A stretch of 64,000 nucleotides of DNA, from positions 441,676-505,675 of the forward strand of contig NZ_NJGY01000001.1 in NCBI RefSeq assembly GCF_002250505.1, in the 5' to 3' direction. Within the stretch, counting starts at the first letter, position 1. Each line of letters starts with the position of its first letter. This DNA comes from Janthinobacterium sp. PC23-8. Lineage in GTDB: Bacteria; Pseudomonadota; Gammaproteobacteria; Burkholderiales; Burkholderiaceae_D. A program made the position numbers and the translations under genes. Of the stretch, positions 17,857 through 28,280 are shown in pieces. The notes under the pieces were generated by a model. The model searched no databases. It had not been told where the DNA came from and was given only the letters and a program-made list of their open reading frames with translations.

Positions 17857-19026
17857 TTATTGCGCGATGATGCGCAGCAGCTTGCCATTGCTCTCGTCCG
17901 TCAACGCATACAGGTAGCCGTCCGGCCCCTGCTTCACGTCACGCACGCGCTCGCCGATGGCCAGGCGGTCCTGGCCCGTCACTTGGCCAGCAGCGTCGAG
18001 CACCACGCGGCGGATATCCCTGGCCGCCAGGCCGCCGCTGAAGACGCTGCCGCGCCAGGCCGGAATCTTGTCGCCCGAATACACGGCCAGGCCCGACGGC
18101 GCCGGCGACGGCACCCAGGCCACGCTCGGGTTGATCATGCCGGCCACTTCGTGCTTGCCCACCGGCTCATGGGTTTTATAGTCGGCGCCATAGCTTTGCA
18201 ACGGCCAGCCGTAATTGCCGCCGGCCACCACCAGGTTCAGCTCGTCGCCGCCATAAGGGCCGTGCTCGGTGGCCCAGATGCGGCCCGATACCGGGTCGCG
18301 CGCCAGGCCCTGGATATTACGGTGTCCCATCGACCAGATTTCCGGCAAGGCGCCTTTGGCGGCCAGCGGATTGCCGGGCGCCGGCTTGCCTTCGTCGGTC
18401 AGGCGCAGAATCGATCCCAGGTGGGTGGCGCGATTTTGCGCCTGCTCGCGCGCCAGCCGGTCGCCTATGCGCAGTGGCGGGTTGCCACCGTCGGCCACGC
18501 TCATCAGCAAAGTGCCGTCCGGCAGCCACAGCAGGCGCGAGCCGAAATGCTGGCCGCCGCTCTTGTCGGTCGAGACCTTGAACAAGGTCTTGATCCCAGT
18601 CACTTTCTTGCCGTCGAACACGCCCTGCACCAGGGTCGTGCGGTTGGCTTCACTGGTCCCGGTCGAGACCGTCATGTAGACGCGCGGATGCGGTTTGCCG
18701 GCATCCTGCGGGTGCAGCGCGATATCGAGCAGGCCGCCCTGCCCGCCCGTAAAAATCGCCGGCATGCCGTCGAGTACCACCTCGTCGAATGTCTGGCCAT
18801 TCAGGATATGCAAGCTGCCTTCTTTGCTGGTGACCAGCGCGCGGCCGTCGCCGAGCCAGGCGATGCCCCAGGGCTGGCGCACGCCTTCGGCCACCGTGAC
18901 CGCCTTCCAGCCTTGCCTGGCTGCGGGCGGCTCGCCGGTGGCGGCCAGTTCGGCGTGGGCGGGCAAGCTCAAGGCCAGCATGGCGGCGGCGATGGCCATG
19001 GCGCGTATGGAACGGAAATGGGACAT
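17857..19026 (-). CDS. PQQ-dependent sugar dehydrogenase, YliI-like
   Basis: A 389-residue periplasmic beta-propeller of the soluble aldose sugar dehydrogenase group, which oxidises sugars with PQQ. ATG at 19026 has a GGAG ribosome binding site six bases upstream. Signal peptide about 1-25 ending AHAELA. Family landmarks are QPWGIAWLGDG, GGQGGLLDIALHP, HFGSRLLWLPDG, GHRNIQGLARDP, WATEHGPYGGDELN and GNYGWP, which include residues that bind PQQ and calcium in the family. PQQ synthesis genes are not in the window, so cofactor supply is unknown. It seems monocistronic. Confidence 0.88.
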   Translation of the reverse strand: MSHFRSIRAMAIAAAMLALSLPAHAELAATGEPPAARQGWKAVTVAEGVRQPWGIAWLGDGRALVTSKEGSLHILNGQTFDEVVLDGMPAIFTGGQGGLLDIALHPQDAGKPHPRVYMTVSTGTSEANRTTLVQGVFDGKKVTGIKTLFKVSTDKSGGQHFGSRLLWLPDGTLLMSVADGGNPPLRIGDRLAREQAQNRATHLGSILRLTDEGKPAPGNPLAAKGALPEIWSMGHRNIQGLARDPVSGRIWATEHGPYGGDELNLVVAGGNYGWPLQSYGADYKTHEPVGKHEVAGMINPSVAWVPSPAPSGLAVYSGDKIPAWRGSVFSGGLAARDIRRVVLDAAGQVTGQDRLAIGERVRDVKQGPDGYLYALTDESNGKLLRIIAQ

Positions 19027-19141
19027 GGTTTTCTCCAGGACTAGGGATGGCGGTGGACGGCAGTTCAGTAGCAAGTGTGCATCTTAGCGCAACATCAAAA
19101 AGCATGAACTTGCCGTACAGGCATCCGTCTGATCCCGGCTG

Positions 19142-19645
19142 CTAGGCTCGCAGCAACAACGCCACCGCCTCCGCCGCAATGCCCTCCTCGCGCCCCAGGT
19201 AGCCCAACTTTTCATTGGTCTTGGCCTTGATATTGACCTGGCCTACCGTCACGCCCAGGTCTGCGGCCACGTTGGCGCACATGGCGTCGATATGGGGCGC
19301 CATTTTCGGGCGCTGGGCGATGATGGTGGCGTCGATATTGCCGACCACATAGCCGGCGGCCTTGACGCGCGAGACGGCTTCCCGCAGCAATGTGCGCGAG
19401 TCGGCGCCCTTGAAGTTGGGATCGGTGTCGGGGAAATGGCGGCCGATATCGCCCAGGGCCGCCGCACCAAAGATGGCGTCGGTGATCGCATGCAGCAGCA
19501 CGTCGGCGTCGGAGTGGCCCAGCAGGCCCAGGTGGTGCGGGATCTTGACGCCGCCGATGATCAGGTCGCGGTTTTCCACCAGCGCGTGGCAGTCATAGCC
19601 CTGGCCGATACGGAACGGCAATACGGGAGTGGTGATGGTTGTCAT
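19142..19645 (-). CDS. ispF: 2-C-methyl-D-erythritol 2,4-cyclodiphosphate synthase
   Basis: Fifth step of the MEP isoprenoid pathway, forming the cyclic diphosphate with release of CMP. 167 residues, near the usual 160. Zinc ligands appear in GYDCHAL (Asp, His) and [15 protein letters not shown] (His). [12 protein letters not shown] and [17 protein letters not shown] are conserved. ATG at 19645 was chosen; an upstream TTG at 19669 would add eight residues and overlap ispD. It lies 20 bases after ispD on the same strand, as is common. Confidence 0.95.
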   Translation of the reverse strand: MTTITTPVLPFRIGQGYDCHALVENRDLIIGGVKIPHHLGLLGHSDADVLLHAITDAIFGAAALGDIGRHFPDTDPNFKGADSRTLLREAVSRVKAAGYVVGNIDATIIAQRPKMAPHIDAMCANVAADLGVTVGQVNIKAKTNEKLGYLGREEGIAAEAVALLLRA

Positions 19646-19665
19646 GCGGTCTTTCGGTTCAGGTT

Positions 19666-20397
19666 TCAAGAATGGGCCAGGTACATTTCCGCCGTTTGTA
19701 TATCGCGCGGCAAGGTCACCTTCAGGTTGCGCGGATGGCCTTCGACCAGTTTCGGCGACAGGCCCAGCGCTTCGATGGCGGACGCGTCATCGGTGATCGC
19801 CTGCGGATCGGGCGCTTCGGACAAGGCGCGGCGCAGCAGCGCGTAGGAAAACATCTGCGGCGTCTGCGCCAGCCACAGGCCGTCGCGCGGCACGGTGGCG
19901 GCGCACACATTGCCCTGCCCTGCCCGCTTGACGGTATCGACCACCGGCAAGGCCAGCAGGCCGCCGGCCGGGTGCTGGCCCACTTCCGCGATCAGCTTTG
20001 CAATCAAGGCAGGCGTAAGACCGGGCCGCGCCGCGTCGTGCACCAGCACCTGATCCATGCCCTGCAGCACGTCCTGCAGCGCGTGCAGGCCGTTCAAAAT
20101 GCTCTCCATGCGGGTCGCGCCGCCACAGCGCAGCACCGTCACGCCGTGCTCGGGAATCACGGCGTCGATCCAGCCGTCATCCATGCTGACCACCACATAG
20201 GTGTGGGCGATCAGCGGGCTGGATAAAAAGGCGTCGAGCGCGTGGCGCAGCATCGGTTTGCCGGCAATGTTCAGGTATTGCTTGGGGCTGCCCGCCGCCA
20301 TGCGCGCGCCCACGCCGGCGGCGGGAATCAGCGCAAAATAGCGCGCCGCGGTGAATTGTTCGGCCGTTGATTGTTCGGCAGTTGCGGGTTCGGTCAT
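19666..20397 (-). CDS. ispD: 2-C-methyl-D-erythritol 4-phosphate cytidylyltransferase
   Basis: Third step of the MEP pathway, joining CTP and MEP to form CDP-methylerythritol. 243 residues. The CTP-binding start is [18 protein letters not shown], with VHDAARP and [10 protein letters not shown] further on. The N-terminal extension before this motif contains a short tandem repeat ([12 protein letters not shown]) from a 15-base duplication (about 20356-20385). It is followed by ispF and preceded by the HExxH protein gene 32 bases upstream, all on the same strand. Confidence 0.95.
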   Translation of the reverse strand: MTEPATAEQSTAEQFTAARYFALIPAAGVGARMAAGSPKQYLNIAGKPMLRHALDAFLSSPLIAHTYVVVSMDDGWIDAVIPEHGVTVLRCGGATRMESILNGLHALQDVLQGMDQVLVHDAARPGLTPALIAKLIAEVGQHPAGGLLALPVVDTVKRAGQGNVCAATVPRDGLWLAQTPQMFSYALLRRALSEAPDPQAITDDASAIEALGLSPKLVEGHPRNLKVTLPRDIQTAEMYLAHS

Positions 20398-20429
20398 CTC
20401 TGCTTTCCTGTCTCTTGCTGTCTCTTGCT

Positions 20430-21134
20430 TTACCTGGCCGCAGGCTGCGCCTTGCCGGCCAATATGGTCTGGATTTCGCCATTGCAGGCCTTGCCGAGAC
20501 GCGCATACTCCTGCGGCGAATCGATGGCTGCCTGCAAAGTTTCCACCTTGCGCATTTCCGCCTTGATATACGGCAGCCAGCCCGTGTCGATCTCGCGCGC
20601 CAGCGCCGCCTTGGCCGTGCCGCGCGGCGCATACAGGGGGCGCGCTTCGAAGCGCCTGGCCAGCGCCGCGCGCACGGTGTTTTCGACGCGCGGCAAATCG
20701 TCCATATACGTTTTCATGTGCCGCAGCTCGTGCCTGAGTATTTCATCATACGCGCACGTACCAGGCGGAAATTCGCGGCCGATATAGATGATCACGGGCG
20801 CGTAGGTCAGGCTCACGCTGATCTGCGGCGCCACGCATTCGTAGCCGCTGACGGGGTCAAGCAGCATCGGACCGGCCAGCGCGATTTTCACTTGTGAATC
20901 GGTCTTGGTCAAGCCCAGCACGAAGGCATTGCTGCGCGCCACGCCCTTCATGGCGGTCAGCGCCCGGTATGGCAGATGGGTGTCGATGCTGTAGCCGTTC
21001 TGCTGCGCCGTCAGCACCGATACCGTCTTGCTGATGGTGTCTTCGCAGCGCACCTGGAATGGCGTACGCGCCTGGGCAAACGCGCTACTGCTGGCCGAGG
21101 CCAGCGCCAGCATCAGGAAGACGGCTGCGCGCAT
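20430..21134 (-). CDS. Secreted HExxH-containing protein, function unknown
   Basis: A 234-residue exported protein with a signal peptide MRAAVFLMLALASASSSAFA. The central segment EILRHELRHMKTYMD has HExxH, the zinc site of many metallopeptidases, preceded by FPPGTCAYDE. Three further cysteines are spread through the mature part (RCEDT, YECVA, KACNG). I do not recognise a named family; it could be a metallopeptidase or merely resemble one. ATG at 21134 was chosen over an upstream TTG. It lies 19 bases after the NUDIX gene and 32 before ispD, so it probably shares their transcript. Confidence 0.7.
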   Translation of the reverse strand: MRAAVFLMLALASASSSAFAQARTPFQVRCEDTISKTVSVLTAQQNGYSIDTHLPYRALTAMKGVARSNAFVLGLTKTDSQVKIALAGPMLLDPVSGYECVAPQISVSLTYAPVIIYIGREFPPGTCAYDEILRHELRHMKTYMDDLPRVENTVRAALARRFEARPLYAPRGTAKAALAREIDTGWLPYIKAEMRKVETLQAAIDSPQEYARLGKACNGEIQTILAGKAQPAAR

Positions 21135-21153
21135 GAGCAATTTGCTCCGACCC

Positions 21154-21711
21154 TCAGGCCGGCTGCCAGGCGCCGCTGGTGATTTTATCGAGCCAGAAGA
21201 TGCCGATCACGGTTTTCACGTCGGTAATCGTGCCATCCTTGACCCAGTCCAGCAATTGCGGCACGGTGGCCGTAAAGGTCTCCAGGAATTCGCCCTCGTC
21301 GAGCTGGCGCTCGCCGGCCACCAGGCCGCGCGCGAGGAACAGTTCCAGGTGCTCGTCCGAATATGCAATGGCGTTATGGATCGTCGTGACGAATTGCCAG
21401 TCGCTGGCCGTATAACCGGTCTCTTCCAGCAGTTCACGCTTAGCGCAGGCCAGATGCGCTTCGTCCGCATCGATTTTACCGGCAGGAAATTCGATAAAGA
21501 CTTTGTTCAGCGGATAGCGGAACTGGCGCTCCATCAGCACGGTGCCGTCGCCCAACAGCGGCAAGATGACGACCGCGCCCGGGTGCAGGATATATTCGCG
21601 GTCGGTGATCTTGCCGTCAGGCAGGCTGACGCGGTCGCGTTGCACTTGCAGGAAGCTGCCCGTAAAGACGGTTTCGCCGTCGACCTTGGTTTCAAGCAGA
21701 TTCGTATCCAT
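21154..21711 (-). CDS. NUDIX hydrolase, ADP-ribose pyrophosphatase type
   Basis: A 185-residue hydrolase of the ADP-ribose pyrophosphatase (NudF) group, splitting ADP-ribose to AMP and ribose 5-phosphate. The NUDIX box is complete: G-K-I-D-A-D-E then AKRELLEETGY, matching GX5EX7REUXEEXGU. The upstream strand HPGAVVILPLLGDGTVLMER and FRYPLNKVFIEFPAG are typical. ATG at 21711 has AAGGAC upstream. It lies just past the terminator that closes the complex I operon, so it likely has its own promoter or relies on read-through. Confidence 0.88.
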   Translation of the reverse strand: MDTNLLETKVDGETVFTGSFLQVQRDRVSLPDGKITDREYILHPGAVVILPLLGDGTVLMERQFRYPLNKVFIEFPAGKIDADEAHLACAKRELLEETGYTASDWQFVTTIHNAIAYSDEHLELFLARGLVAGERQLDEGEFLETFTATVPQLLDWVKDGTITDVKTVIGIFWLDKITSGAWQPA

Positions 21712-21727
21712 GCATGTCCTTTTATTC

Positions 21728-21757
21728 AATAAAAAACGGCGCCAGAGGCGCCGCTTT
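21728..21757 (-). terminator. Intrinsic terminator ending the nuo-DUF2818 operon
   Basis: A 7-bp GC stem (21737-21743 with 21747-21753) has a 3-base loop and, on the minus strand, a following U-run (complement of 21728-21736). It lies 13 bases past the DUF2818 stop and before the NUDIX start, marking the operon end. Confidence 0.85.
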
Positions 21758-21769
21758 TGAAGCGCTGAT

Positions 21770-22099
21770 TCAGCGCTGCTTGCGTAAATAACGAGCCACG
21801 AAGCCGGGGAATGCCAGCACCAGGAACAGACAGCCGGTAATGGCGTAAAACTCCCAGGTTTGCGGGAAAGCGTTGCCGAGGCGCCCTTCGAGCACGAAGG
21901 CCAGGCTGCCGACGATGAAGTACAGGATCACCATCTCCAGCAGGCGCAGGGCCAGCGGCTTGCGCCAGCTTCTGCCGTCCCCCGGCGCCGCGTGCTGTTT
22001 CAAGGGCACGGCGGCAAACAGCTTTTCATTGAAGAAAGGCAGGTTGGCCGCCAGGATGCCCATGGCGATCACCAGCCAGCTTGAAACCGTGGCGTCCAT
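21770..22099 (-). CDS. DUF2818 family membrane protein
   Basis: A 109-residue inner-membrane protein with three or four hydrophobic segments: SSWLVIAMGILAANLPFF, LLEMVILYFIVGSLAFVLEG and FYAITGCLFLVLAFPGFVARYL. The DUF2818 family sits directly after nuoN in many Burkholderiales. Only four bases separate it from nuoN and the terminator follows it, so it is the last gene of the complex I operon here. An assembly or accessory role in complex I is a context-based guess. ATG at 22099. Confidence 0.85.
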   Translation of the reverse strand: MDATVSSWLVIAMGILAANLPFFNEKLFAAVPLKQHAAPGDGRSWRKPLALRLLEMVILYFIVGSLAFVLEGRLGNAFPQTWEFYAITGCLFLVLAFPGFVARYLRKQR

Positions 22100-22103
22100 C
22101 GCC

Positions 22104-23606
22104 TTACGATACCAGCGTTTTGGAAATCGCCGTGGCGCAGGCGGCCAGGATGCTGTTAGGCAGCACGCCCAGTACCAGCACCATGGCGCCGTTGGCAGCC
22201 AGCACGATGCGCATGTCGCCATGCACCACCAGCGCGTTGGTATCCGTCGGCTCGTCGAACCACATCATTTTCACCACGCGCAGGTAGTAGAAGGCGCCGA
22301 TCAGCGAGAACAGCACGGCCACCATGGTCAGCCAGATCTGGCCCGTGCCCAGCACGGCAGCGAGCACCGAGTACTTGGCCATGAAGCCCATCAGTGGCGG
22401 CACGCCGGCCAGCGAGAACATGAACAGGGTCATTACCAGTGCGAAGATCGGGCTGCGTTTGCCCAGGCCCTTGAAGTCGGCCAGTTCTTCCGCTTCGAAG
22501 CCATTGCGGGCCAGCAGCATGATCACGCCGAAGGTACCGAGCGTGGTAAATACGTAGGTGACCACGTAGTACATGGCCGCGCCATAGGCGGTGGCCGCAC
22601 CGGTGGCATTCAGCACGCCGGTCGCTTCGGTGAAGGTACCGGACATCAGGCCCAGCAGCACGAAGCCCATTTGCGCAATGGTCGAATAGGCCAGCATGCG
22701 CTTCAGGTTGGTCTGGGCAATCGCGGTGAAGTTGCCGATAGCCAGCGACATCACGGCCAGCACCATCAGCATCTGTTGCCAGTCGCGCGCCATCGGCAGC
22801 AGGCCTTCGGCCAGCAGGCGCAGGCAGATGGCGAACGCGGCCAGTTTTGGCGCCGCGCCCAGCAGCAATGTGACGGCCGTTGGCGAACCTTGATAGACGT
22901 CAGGCACCCACATGTGGAAGGGCACCACGCCCAGTTTGAAGGCCAGCCCGGCAACCAGGAACACCAGGCCGAAGACCATGATGGTGCCGTTGGCTTTGCC
23001 CGATTCCAGCGCATGGCGCACGGCATGCAGATCCAGCGTGCCGGTCGCGCCGTACAGCATCGAAATACCGTACAACATGAAGCCGGAGGCCAGCGCGCCC
23101 AGGATAAAGTATTTCATGGCCGCTTCGGTGGCCTTGGCGTTGTCGCGGCGCAGCGCGATCAGCGCGTACAGCGACAGCGACATCAGTTCCAGGCCCAGGT
23201 AGATGATCAGGAAGCTGTTGGCCGAGATCATGATCATCTGGCCCAGCAGTGCGAACAGGGCCAGCACGTAGAACTCGCCGCCCAGGTTACCCGACAGCAT
23301 GGTGCGGTCGGTGGCATAGCTGCGCGAGTAGATCAGGGTCATGGCGACGGCGCCATACGAGAACAGCTTGAGCAGCTGCGACATCGGGTCCGACACGAAC
23401 ATATTGTGGAACGTGTAGACGGTGGTGCCGGCAGTAAAGTCGCCCACGGTCAGCAAGGCGCAGCCGGCCAGGGTCAGCAGCGACAGCGCATAGGTGATCG
23501 AACGCTTCGCCGCAGGCAAGAACATATCGATCAGCAGGATCGCCGAAGTGGCGATCAGCAGAAAGATCTCCGCGTACAGCGGGACCAGGTTGGGTGCATT
23601 ATTCAT
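22104..23606 (-). CDS. nuoN: NADH-quinone oxidoreductase subunit N
   Basis: Antiporter-like proton-pumping subunit in the membrane arm of complex I. 500 residues with about 14 membrane helices. The conserved proton-path glutamate lies in [17 protein letters not shown], with lysines in later helices ([34 protein letters not shown]). Seventeen bases downstream of nuoM and four before the DUF2818 gene. Confidence 0.97.
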   Translation of the reverse strand: MNNAPNLVPLYAEIFLLIATSAILLIDMFLPAAKRSITYALSLLTLAGCALLTVGDFTAGTTVYTFHNMFVSDPMSQLLKLFSYGAVAMTLIYSRSYATDRTMLSGNLGGEFYVLALFALLGQMIMISANSFLIIYLGLELMSLSLYALIALRRDNAKATEAAMKYFILGALASGFMLYGISMLYGATGTLDLHAVRHALESGKANGTIMVFGLVFLVAGLAFKLGVVPFHMWVPDVYQGSPTAVTLLLGAAPKLAAFAICLRLLAEGLLPMARDWQQMLMVLAVMSLAIGNFTAIAQTNLKRMLAYSTIAQMGFVLLGLMSGTFTEATGVLNATGAATAYGAAMYYVVTYVFTTLGTFGVIMLLARNGFEAEELADFKGLGKRSPIFALVMTLFMFSLAGVPPLMGFMAKYSVLAAVLGTGQIWLTMVAVLFSLIGAFYYLRVVKMMWFDEPTDTNALVVHGDMRIVLAANGAMVLVLGVLPNSILAACATAISKTLVS

Positions 23607-23623
23607 GTTATCGATCTTCGTAT

Positions 23624-25123
23624 TTAAGGCAACTTGCTGGTGGCGACATGCTTGAGCAGGTCCGTCACCGACGTTTGCATCGTGTCGGTGAACGGGGCTG
23701 GGTACAGACCCATCACGAGCACGGCGATGGCCAGCAACCCAAGCATGACGAATTCACGCTGGTTGATGTCGGTCAGTTCCGCCACATGCTTGTTCTTGAT
23801 CTTGCCGAACACCACGCGCTTGGCCATCCACAGCGAGTAGGCCGCGCCCCAGATCAGCGCCGTTGCAGCCAGGAGGCCAATCCAGAAGTTGAATTGCACC
23901 GCGCCCAGGATCACCATGAACTCGCCGACGAAACCGGAGGTGGCCGGCAAGCCGCAGTTGGCCATCGAGAACAGCACGAAGAAGGCGGCAAATTTCGGCA
24001 TGCGGTTCACCACCCCGCCGTAATCGGCGATGTTACGGGTATGCATGCGGTCATACAGCACGCCGATGCACAGGAACATGGCGCCGGAAATAAAGCCATG
24101 CGACACCATCTGCACGATACCGCCCTGCACCGAGATGTCGTTGAACATGAAGAAGCCCAGGGTGACGAAACCCATGTGGGCGATCGACGAATAGGCAACC
24201 AGTTTTTTCATGTCGGTCTGCACCAGCGCCACCAGGCCGACATAGATCACGGCGATCAGCGACAGCGCGATCATGAAGCCCGACAGGTAATGGCTGGCGT
24301 CAGGGGTAATCGGCAGCGAAAAGCGCAGAAAACCGTAGGCGCCCAGCTTCAGCATGATGGCAGCCAGCACGGCCGAACCACCGGTAGGCGCTTCGACGTG
24401 GACGTCCGGCAGCCAGGTGTGGACCGGGAACATCGGCACCTTGACGGCAAAGGCCATCAGGAAGGCGATGAAGATGAAGATCTGTTCGCGCATCGACAGC
24501 TTGAAGGCATGCCATTCGAGGATATCGAAGGTGCCGGTCTTCGAGCGCAGGTAGATGATGGCGACCAGGGTCAGCAGCGAACCGAAGAAGGTGTACAGGA
24601 AGAACTTGAACGAGGCGTACACGCGGTTCGAGCCGCCCCAGATACCGATGATGATGTACATCGGGATCAGCGTGGCTTCAAAGAAGAAGTAGAACAGCAG
24701 GCCGTCCATGGCGCAAAACACGCCGATCATCAGGCCCGACAGGATCAAAAACGCACCCATGTACTGCGCGATGCGCTTCTCGATCACCTGCCAGGCCGAG
24801 ATCACCACGATCACCGTGATGAAGGCGGTCAGCGGCACGAACCACAGCGACAGGCCGTCGATGCCGAGCGAGTACCAGATATTGAATTGGGCAATCCATG
24901 GCGCTTTTTCGACAAACTGCATGCCGTGCGCGGCATTGTCGAAATGCTGGATCAGCGGCAGGGTGCACAGCATGCTGAGCACCGCGCCAGCCAACGACAG
25001 CCAGCGGGTAAAACCCGCTTTGCTGTCACGGCCGAGAGCCAGCACCAGGACGCCGCAAATGATCGGCACCCAGATCGACAGACTCAGGTAAGGAGGTAGT
25101 GTAGAAATCGTAGACTGCATCAT
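23624..25123 (-). CDS. nuoM: NADH-quinone oxidoreductase subunit M
   Basis: Antiporter-like proton-pumping subunit of the complex I membrane arm. 499 residues. The key glutamate is in [35 protein letters not shown] and [20 protein letters not shown] are hallmark stretches. The start has two adjacent ATG codons (25123 and 25120). It lies 29 bases after nuoL and 17 before nuoN. Confidence 0.97.
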   Translation of the reverse strand: MMQSTISTLPPYLSLSIWVPIICGVLVLALGRDSKAGFTRWLSLAGAVLSMLCTLPLIQHFDNAAHGMQFVEKAPWIAQFNIWYSLGIDGLSLWFVPLTAFITVIVVISAWQVIEKRIAQYMGAFLILSGLMIGVFCAMDGLLFYFFFEATLIPMYIIIGIWGGSNRVYASFKFFLYTFFGSLLTLVAIIYLRSKTGTFDILEWHAFKLSMREQIFIFIAFLMAFAVKVPMFPVHTWLPDVHVEAPTGGSAVLAAIMLKLGAYGFLRFSLPITPDASHYLSGFMIALSLIAVIYVGLVALVQTDMKKLVAYSSIAHMGFVTLGFFMFNDISVQGGIVQMVSHGFISGAMFLCIGVLYDRMHTRNIADYGGVVNRMPKFAAFFVLFSMANCGLPATSGFVGEFMVILGAVQFNFWIGLLAATALIWGAAYSLWMAKRVVFGKIKNKHVAELTDINQREFVMLGLLAIAVLVMGLYPAPFTDTMQTSVTDLLKHVATSKLP

Positions 25124-25152
25124 GGTTCTCAGTATTCTTTTATCAGGTCAGC

Positions 25153-27264
25153 TTACTTAGCGGGCCAGAATGGCAGGAAATAGATCAGGGCGGCCAGCAC
25201 GCCGAGGATCATCACGAACGCGTAGTGGTAGATGTAACCCGTCTGCAGACCACGCGACAGCGACGAGATCCAGCCAACCACCTTGGCGCTGCCATTGACC
25301 ACCAGACCATCGATGAGCTTCTTGTCACCGAAGTTCCACAGGCCATTGCCCAACAGGCGGGCGCCGCCGGCAAACACGACTTCATTGAACTTGTCCATGT
25401 AGTACTTGTTGTCGAGCAGGGTGTGGATTGCGTGGAACTTGGCGAAGAACCAGGCCGGCACGCGCGGGTTGACCATATAGCAGTAGTAAGCCGCCACCAC
25501 GCCGGACAAGGCCAGCCAGAACGGTGCCGTCGACAGGCCGTGCAGCGCCATCGCCAGTGCACCGTGGAACTCGTGCGACAACTCTTCCATCGCCGGATGG
25601 TTTTCGCCGACAAAGATCACGCCCTTGAAGAAGTCGCCATGCAGCATCGGGCCGATGGTGAAATAACCGATCAGCAGCGAAGGAATCGCCAGCATCACCA
25701 GCGGGAACCAGACCACGAAGGGCGATTCATGCGGTTTCTGGCCAGGCGCCAGGCCGTGGTGGCCATGGTCGTCTTCCTCGGCTTCTTCATGGTGGTCGTC
25801 ATGCGCGTGATCATCACCTGCGTGGGCGCCATGGGCAGCCTTCGGTGCATGGTGATCATCATGACCATGCGCATGCGCCTGGCCGAAACGTTCCTTGCCG
25901 TGGAAGACCAGGAAATACATGCGGAACGAGTAGAAGGCGGTGACGAACACGCCGGCCAGTACGGCGAACTGGGCAAAGCCCGCGCCCCAGATATGGGTCG
26001 CTTCGACCGCTTCGATGATGCTGTCTTTCGAATAGAAGCCGGAGAACAGCGGCGTGCCGATCAGGGCCAGCGAACCGACCAGCGAGGTGATCCAGGTAAT
26101 CGGCATGTATTTGCGCAAGCCACCCATATTGCGGATGTCCTGGTCATGGTGCATGCCGATAATCACGGAACCGGCGCCCAGGAACAACAGTGCCTTGAAG
26201 AAAGCGTGGGTCATCAGGTGGAATACGGCCACCGAATAGGCGGACGAACCGAGCGCCACCGTCATGTAGCCCAGTTGGGACAGGGTCGAGTAAGCGACCA
26301 CGCGCTTGATGTCGTTCTGGATGATGCCCAGGAAACCCATGAACAGCGCCGTGATGGAACCGATCACCAGGATGAAGGACAAGGCCGTGTCGGACAGTTC
26401 GAACAGCGGCGACATGCGCGAGACCATGAAAATACCGGCCGTCACCATTGTTGCGGCGTGAATCAGTGCCGAAATCGGGGTCGGACCTTCCATCGAGTCA
26501 GGCAGCCACACGTGCAGCGGGAACTGCGCCGACTTGCCCATCGCGCCGATAAACAGGCAGATGCAGGCAACGGTGAGCAGCGCCCAGTCGGTGCCTGGCA
26601 GGTTCAACAGCGCCAGTGCTTCTTTCTTGGCGAAGACTTCCTGGTAGTTCATGGTGCCGGCGTAGGCCAGCAGCAGGCCGATGCCCAGGATAAAGCCGAA
26701 GTCGCCCACGCGGTTGACCAGGAAGGCCTTCATGTTGGCCACGATGGCCGTCGGACGCTGGTACCAGAAACCGATCAGGAGGTACGACACCAGGCCGACG
26801 GCTTCCCAACCGAAGAACAGTTGCAGGAAATTGTTGGCCATCACCAGCATCAGCATCGAGAAGGTGAACAGCGAGATGTAGGAGAAGAAGCGGTTGTAGC
26901 CTTCGTCATCCTTCATGTAGCCGATCGTGTAGATGTGCACCATCAGCGAGACAAAGGTGACCACGCACATCATCATCGCCGACAGCGAATCGATCTGGAA
27001 GCCCACTTCCATCTTCAGGGTGCCGATCGTCATCCAGTTGTAGATCGTGCCATTGAATGTCGCGCCATCCATCACTGCCAGCAACGTCTGCACGGACAGG
27101 ATGAACGCGATCAGTACGCCCAGGATCGTCGCGGTATGCGACGTCTTGCGACCGACCAAATTACCCAGAAACTGGGTGCCAAGCAAACCTGCAATCGCGG
27201 CACCGGCCAGCGGCGCCAGCGGTACGGCAAGAAGGAGGTTAGGGTTGAGGAGTTGCCCCGCCAT
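25153..27264 (-). CDS. nuoL: NADH-quinone oxidoreductase subunit L, with His-rich insert
   Basis: Largest antiporter-like subunit, at the far end of the complex I membrane arm, with the lateral helix at its C-terminus. 703 residues against 613 in E. coli. The conserved glutamate is in LFFGWEAVGLVSYLLIG (about E154); AMGKSAQFPLHVWLPDSMEG and NDIKRVVAYSTLSQLG are family motifs. Residues 464-503 form an extra hydrophilic loop with 14 histidines among many Asp and Glu (for example HAHGHDDHH and HAHDDHHEEAEEDDHGHH), just after the helix ending RMYFLVFHGKERF. The loop could bind metal. It lies 46 bases after nuoK. Confidence 0.97.
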   Translation of the reverse strand: MAGQLLNPNLLLAVPLAPLAGAAIAGLLGTQFLGNLVGRKTSHTATILGVLIAFILSVQTLLAVMDGATFNGTIYNWMTIGTLKMEVGFQIDSLSAMMMCVVTFVSLMVHIYTIGYMKDDEGYNRFFSYISLFTFSMLMLVMANNFLQLFFGWEAVGLVSYLLIGFWYQRPTAIVANMKAFLVNRVGDFGFILGIGLLLAYAGTMNYQEVFAKKEALALLNLPGTDWALLTVACICLFIGAMGKSAQFPLHVWLPDSMEGPTPISALIHAATMVTAGIFMVSRMSPLFELSDTALSFILVIGSITALFMGFLGIIQNDIKRVVAYSTLSQLGYMTVALGSSAYSVAVFHLMTHAFFKALLFLGAGSVIIGMHHDQDIRNMGGLRKYMPITWITSLVGSLALIGTPLFSGFYSKDSIIEAVEATHIWGAGFAQFAVLAGVFVTAFYSFRMYFLVFHGKERFGQAHAHGHDDHHAPKAAHGAHAGDDHAHDDHHEEAEEDDHGHHGLAPGQKPHESPFVVWFPLVMLAIPSLLIGYFTIGPMLHGDFFKGVIFVGENHPAMEELSHEFHGALAMALHGLSTAPFWLALSGVVAAYYCYMVNPRVPAWFFAKFHAIHTLLDNKYYMDKFNEVVFAGGARLLGNGLWNFGDKKLIDGLVVNGSAKVVGWISSLSRGLQTGYIYHYAFVMILGVLAALIYFLPFWPAK

Positions 27265-27310
27265 GATGAACCTTAATCGTTATTATTCGAGAGATCGAGT
27301 CTGAAAAACA

Positions 27311-27619
27311 TCAGCCTTTGAGGCTGTCCAGGTCTTCGACGTTGATGGTATCCAGATTACGGAACATCACCACCAGAATAGCCAGACCGATAGCCGACTC
27401 AGCGGCGGCAACCGTCAGGATGAAGAAAACGAAGATCTGACCGGCCGCGTCACCCAGGAAATGGGAAAACGCGATGAAGTTCATGTTCACCGCCAGCAGC
27501 ATCAATTCGATTGCCATCAGCAATACGATGATGTTCTTGCGGTTCAGGAAAATACCGACGATCGAGATGGCGAACAGGATCGCGCCCAGGACCAGGAAAT
27601 GTGTGAGCGTAAGTGTCAT
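27311..27619 (-). CDS. nuoK: NADH-quinone oxidoreductase subunit K
   Basis: Small three-helix membrane subunit of complex I (102 residues; E. coli 100). Conserved membrane glutamates are seen in ADGNRI-equivalent [17 protein letters not shown] and [14 protein letters not shown]. The ATG overlaps the nuoJ stop by four bases, so the two are translationally coupled. Confidence 0.97.
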   Translation of the reverse strand: MTLTLTHFLVLGAILFAISIVGIFLNRKNIIVLLMAIELMLLAVNMNFIAFSHFLGDAAGQIFVFFILTVAAAESAIGLAILVVMFRNLDTINVEDLDSLKG

Positions 27620-28245
27620 GGTGTCTCCTTAACTTCCGGCGCCGCGGCACGCTCGACGACCGGATCCATCTTGATGATCTTCAGGCGGTCGTTACGCTTG
27701 ACGCGCACGGCGTCGCCCGCAGCAAAATGCTTGGTGTCCTTGCGCTTGCGCAAGGTCAGGGCAACCGCAGCCACGATGGCCACCAGCAGCACCACGGCAG
27801 CGATTTCAAACGCAAACACGTACTCGGTGTAGATCAGCAGGCCCAATTCCTTGGTGCCGCCCAGGTTGATGTTGGCCGGTGCGATGCTTGGCGAAAAGTT
27901 GCGAAAACCATGCCACAGCACGGCGGCCATTTCCAGCACGATGAGCACGCCCACCGTCACCGACAAGGGCAGGTAGCCCCAGAAGCCTTCGCGCATGCGG
28001 TCGATATTGATATCGAGCATCATGACGACGAACAGGAACAGCACCATCACGGCGCCGACATACACCAACACCAGCACGATGGCCAGGAATTCAGCTTGCA
28101 GCAGCATCCAGATGCCTGCCGCAGAAAAGAAGGACAGCACCAGGAACAGCACTGCGTGGACCGGATTACGGGCCGTGATGACGCGTGTCGCTGCCAGAAT
28201 CAAGATCAGCGAGAAGGCGTAAAACAAAATTGTTTTAAAGTCCAT
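27616..28245 (-). CDS. nuoJ: NADH-quinone oxidoreductase subunit J
   Basis: Membrane subunit of complex I (209 residues) with five helices, including [19 protein letters not shown], which carries the pi-bulge region of this subunit. The start [12 protein letters not shown] was chosen at 28245; an upstream reading runs through a strong intergenic hairpin and has no family match. The C-terminal tail is basic and soluble. It lies 65 bases after nuoI, the largest gap inside the operon, and overlaps nuoK by four bases. Confidence 0.96.
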   Translation of the reverse strand: MDFKTILFYAFSLILILAATRVITARNPVHAVLFLVLSFFSAAGIWMLLQAEFLAIVLVLVYVGAVMVLFLFVVMMLDINIDRMREGFWGYLPLSVTVGVLIVLEMAAVLWHGFRNFSPSIAPANINLGGTKELGLLIYTEYVFAFEIAAVVLLVAIVAAVALTLRKRKDTKHFAAGDAVRVKRNDRLKIIKMDPVVERAAAPEVKETP

Positions 28246-28280
28246 AAAAAACCCAATAGACGTACAGATGAACGAGGGGT

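Noticed and set aside
25225..27276. A 683-residue plus-strand reading opposite nuoL
   Set aside because: Composition dominated by His, Arg and Gln from reversed nuoL codons; no homology expected.
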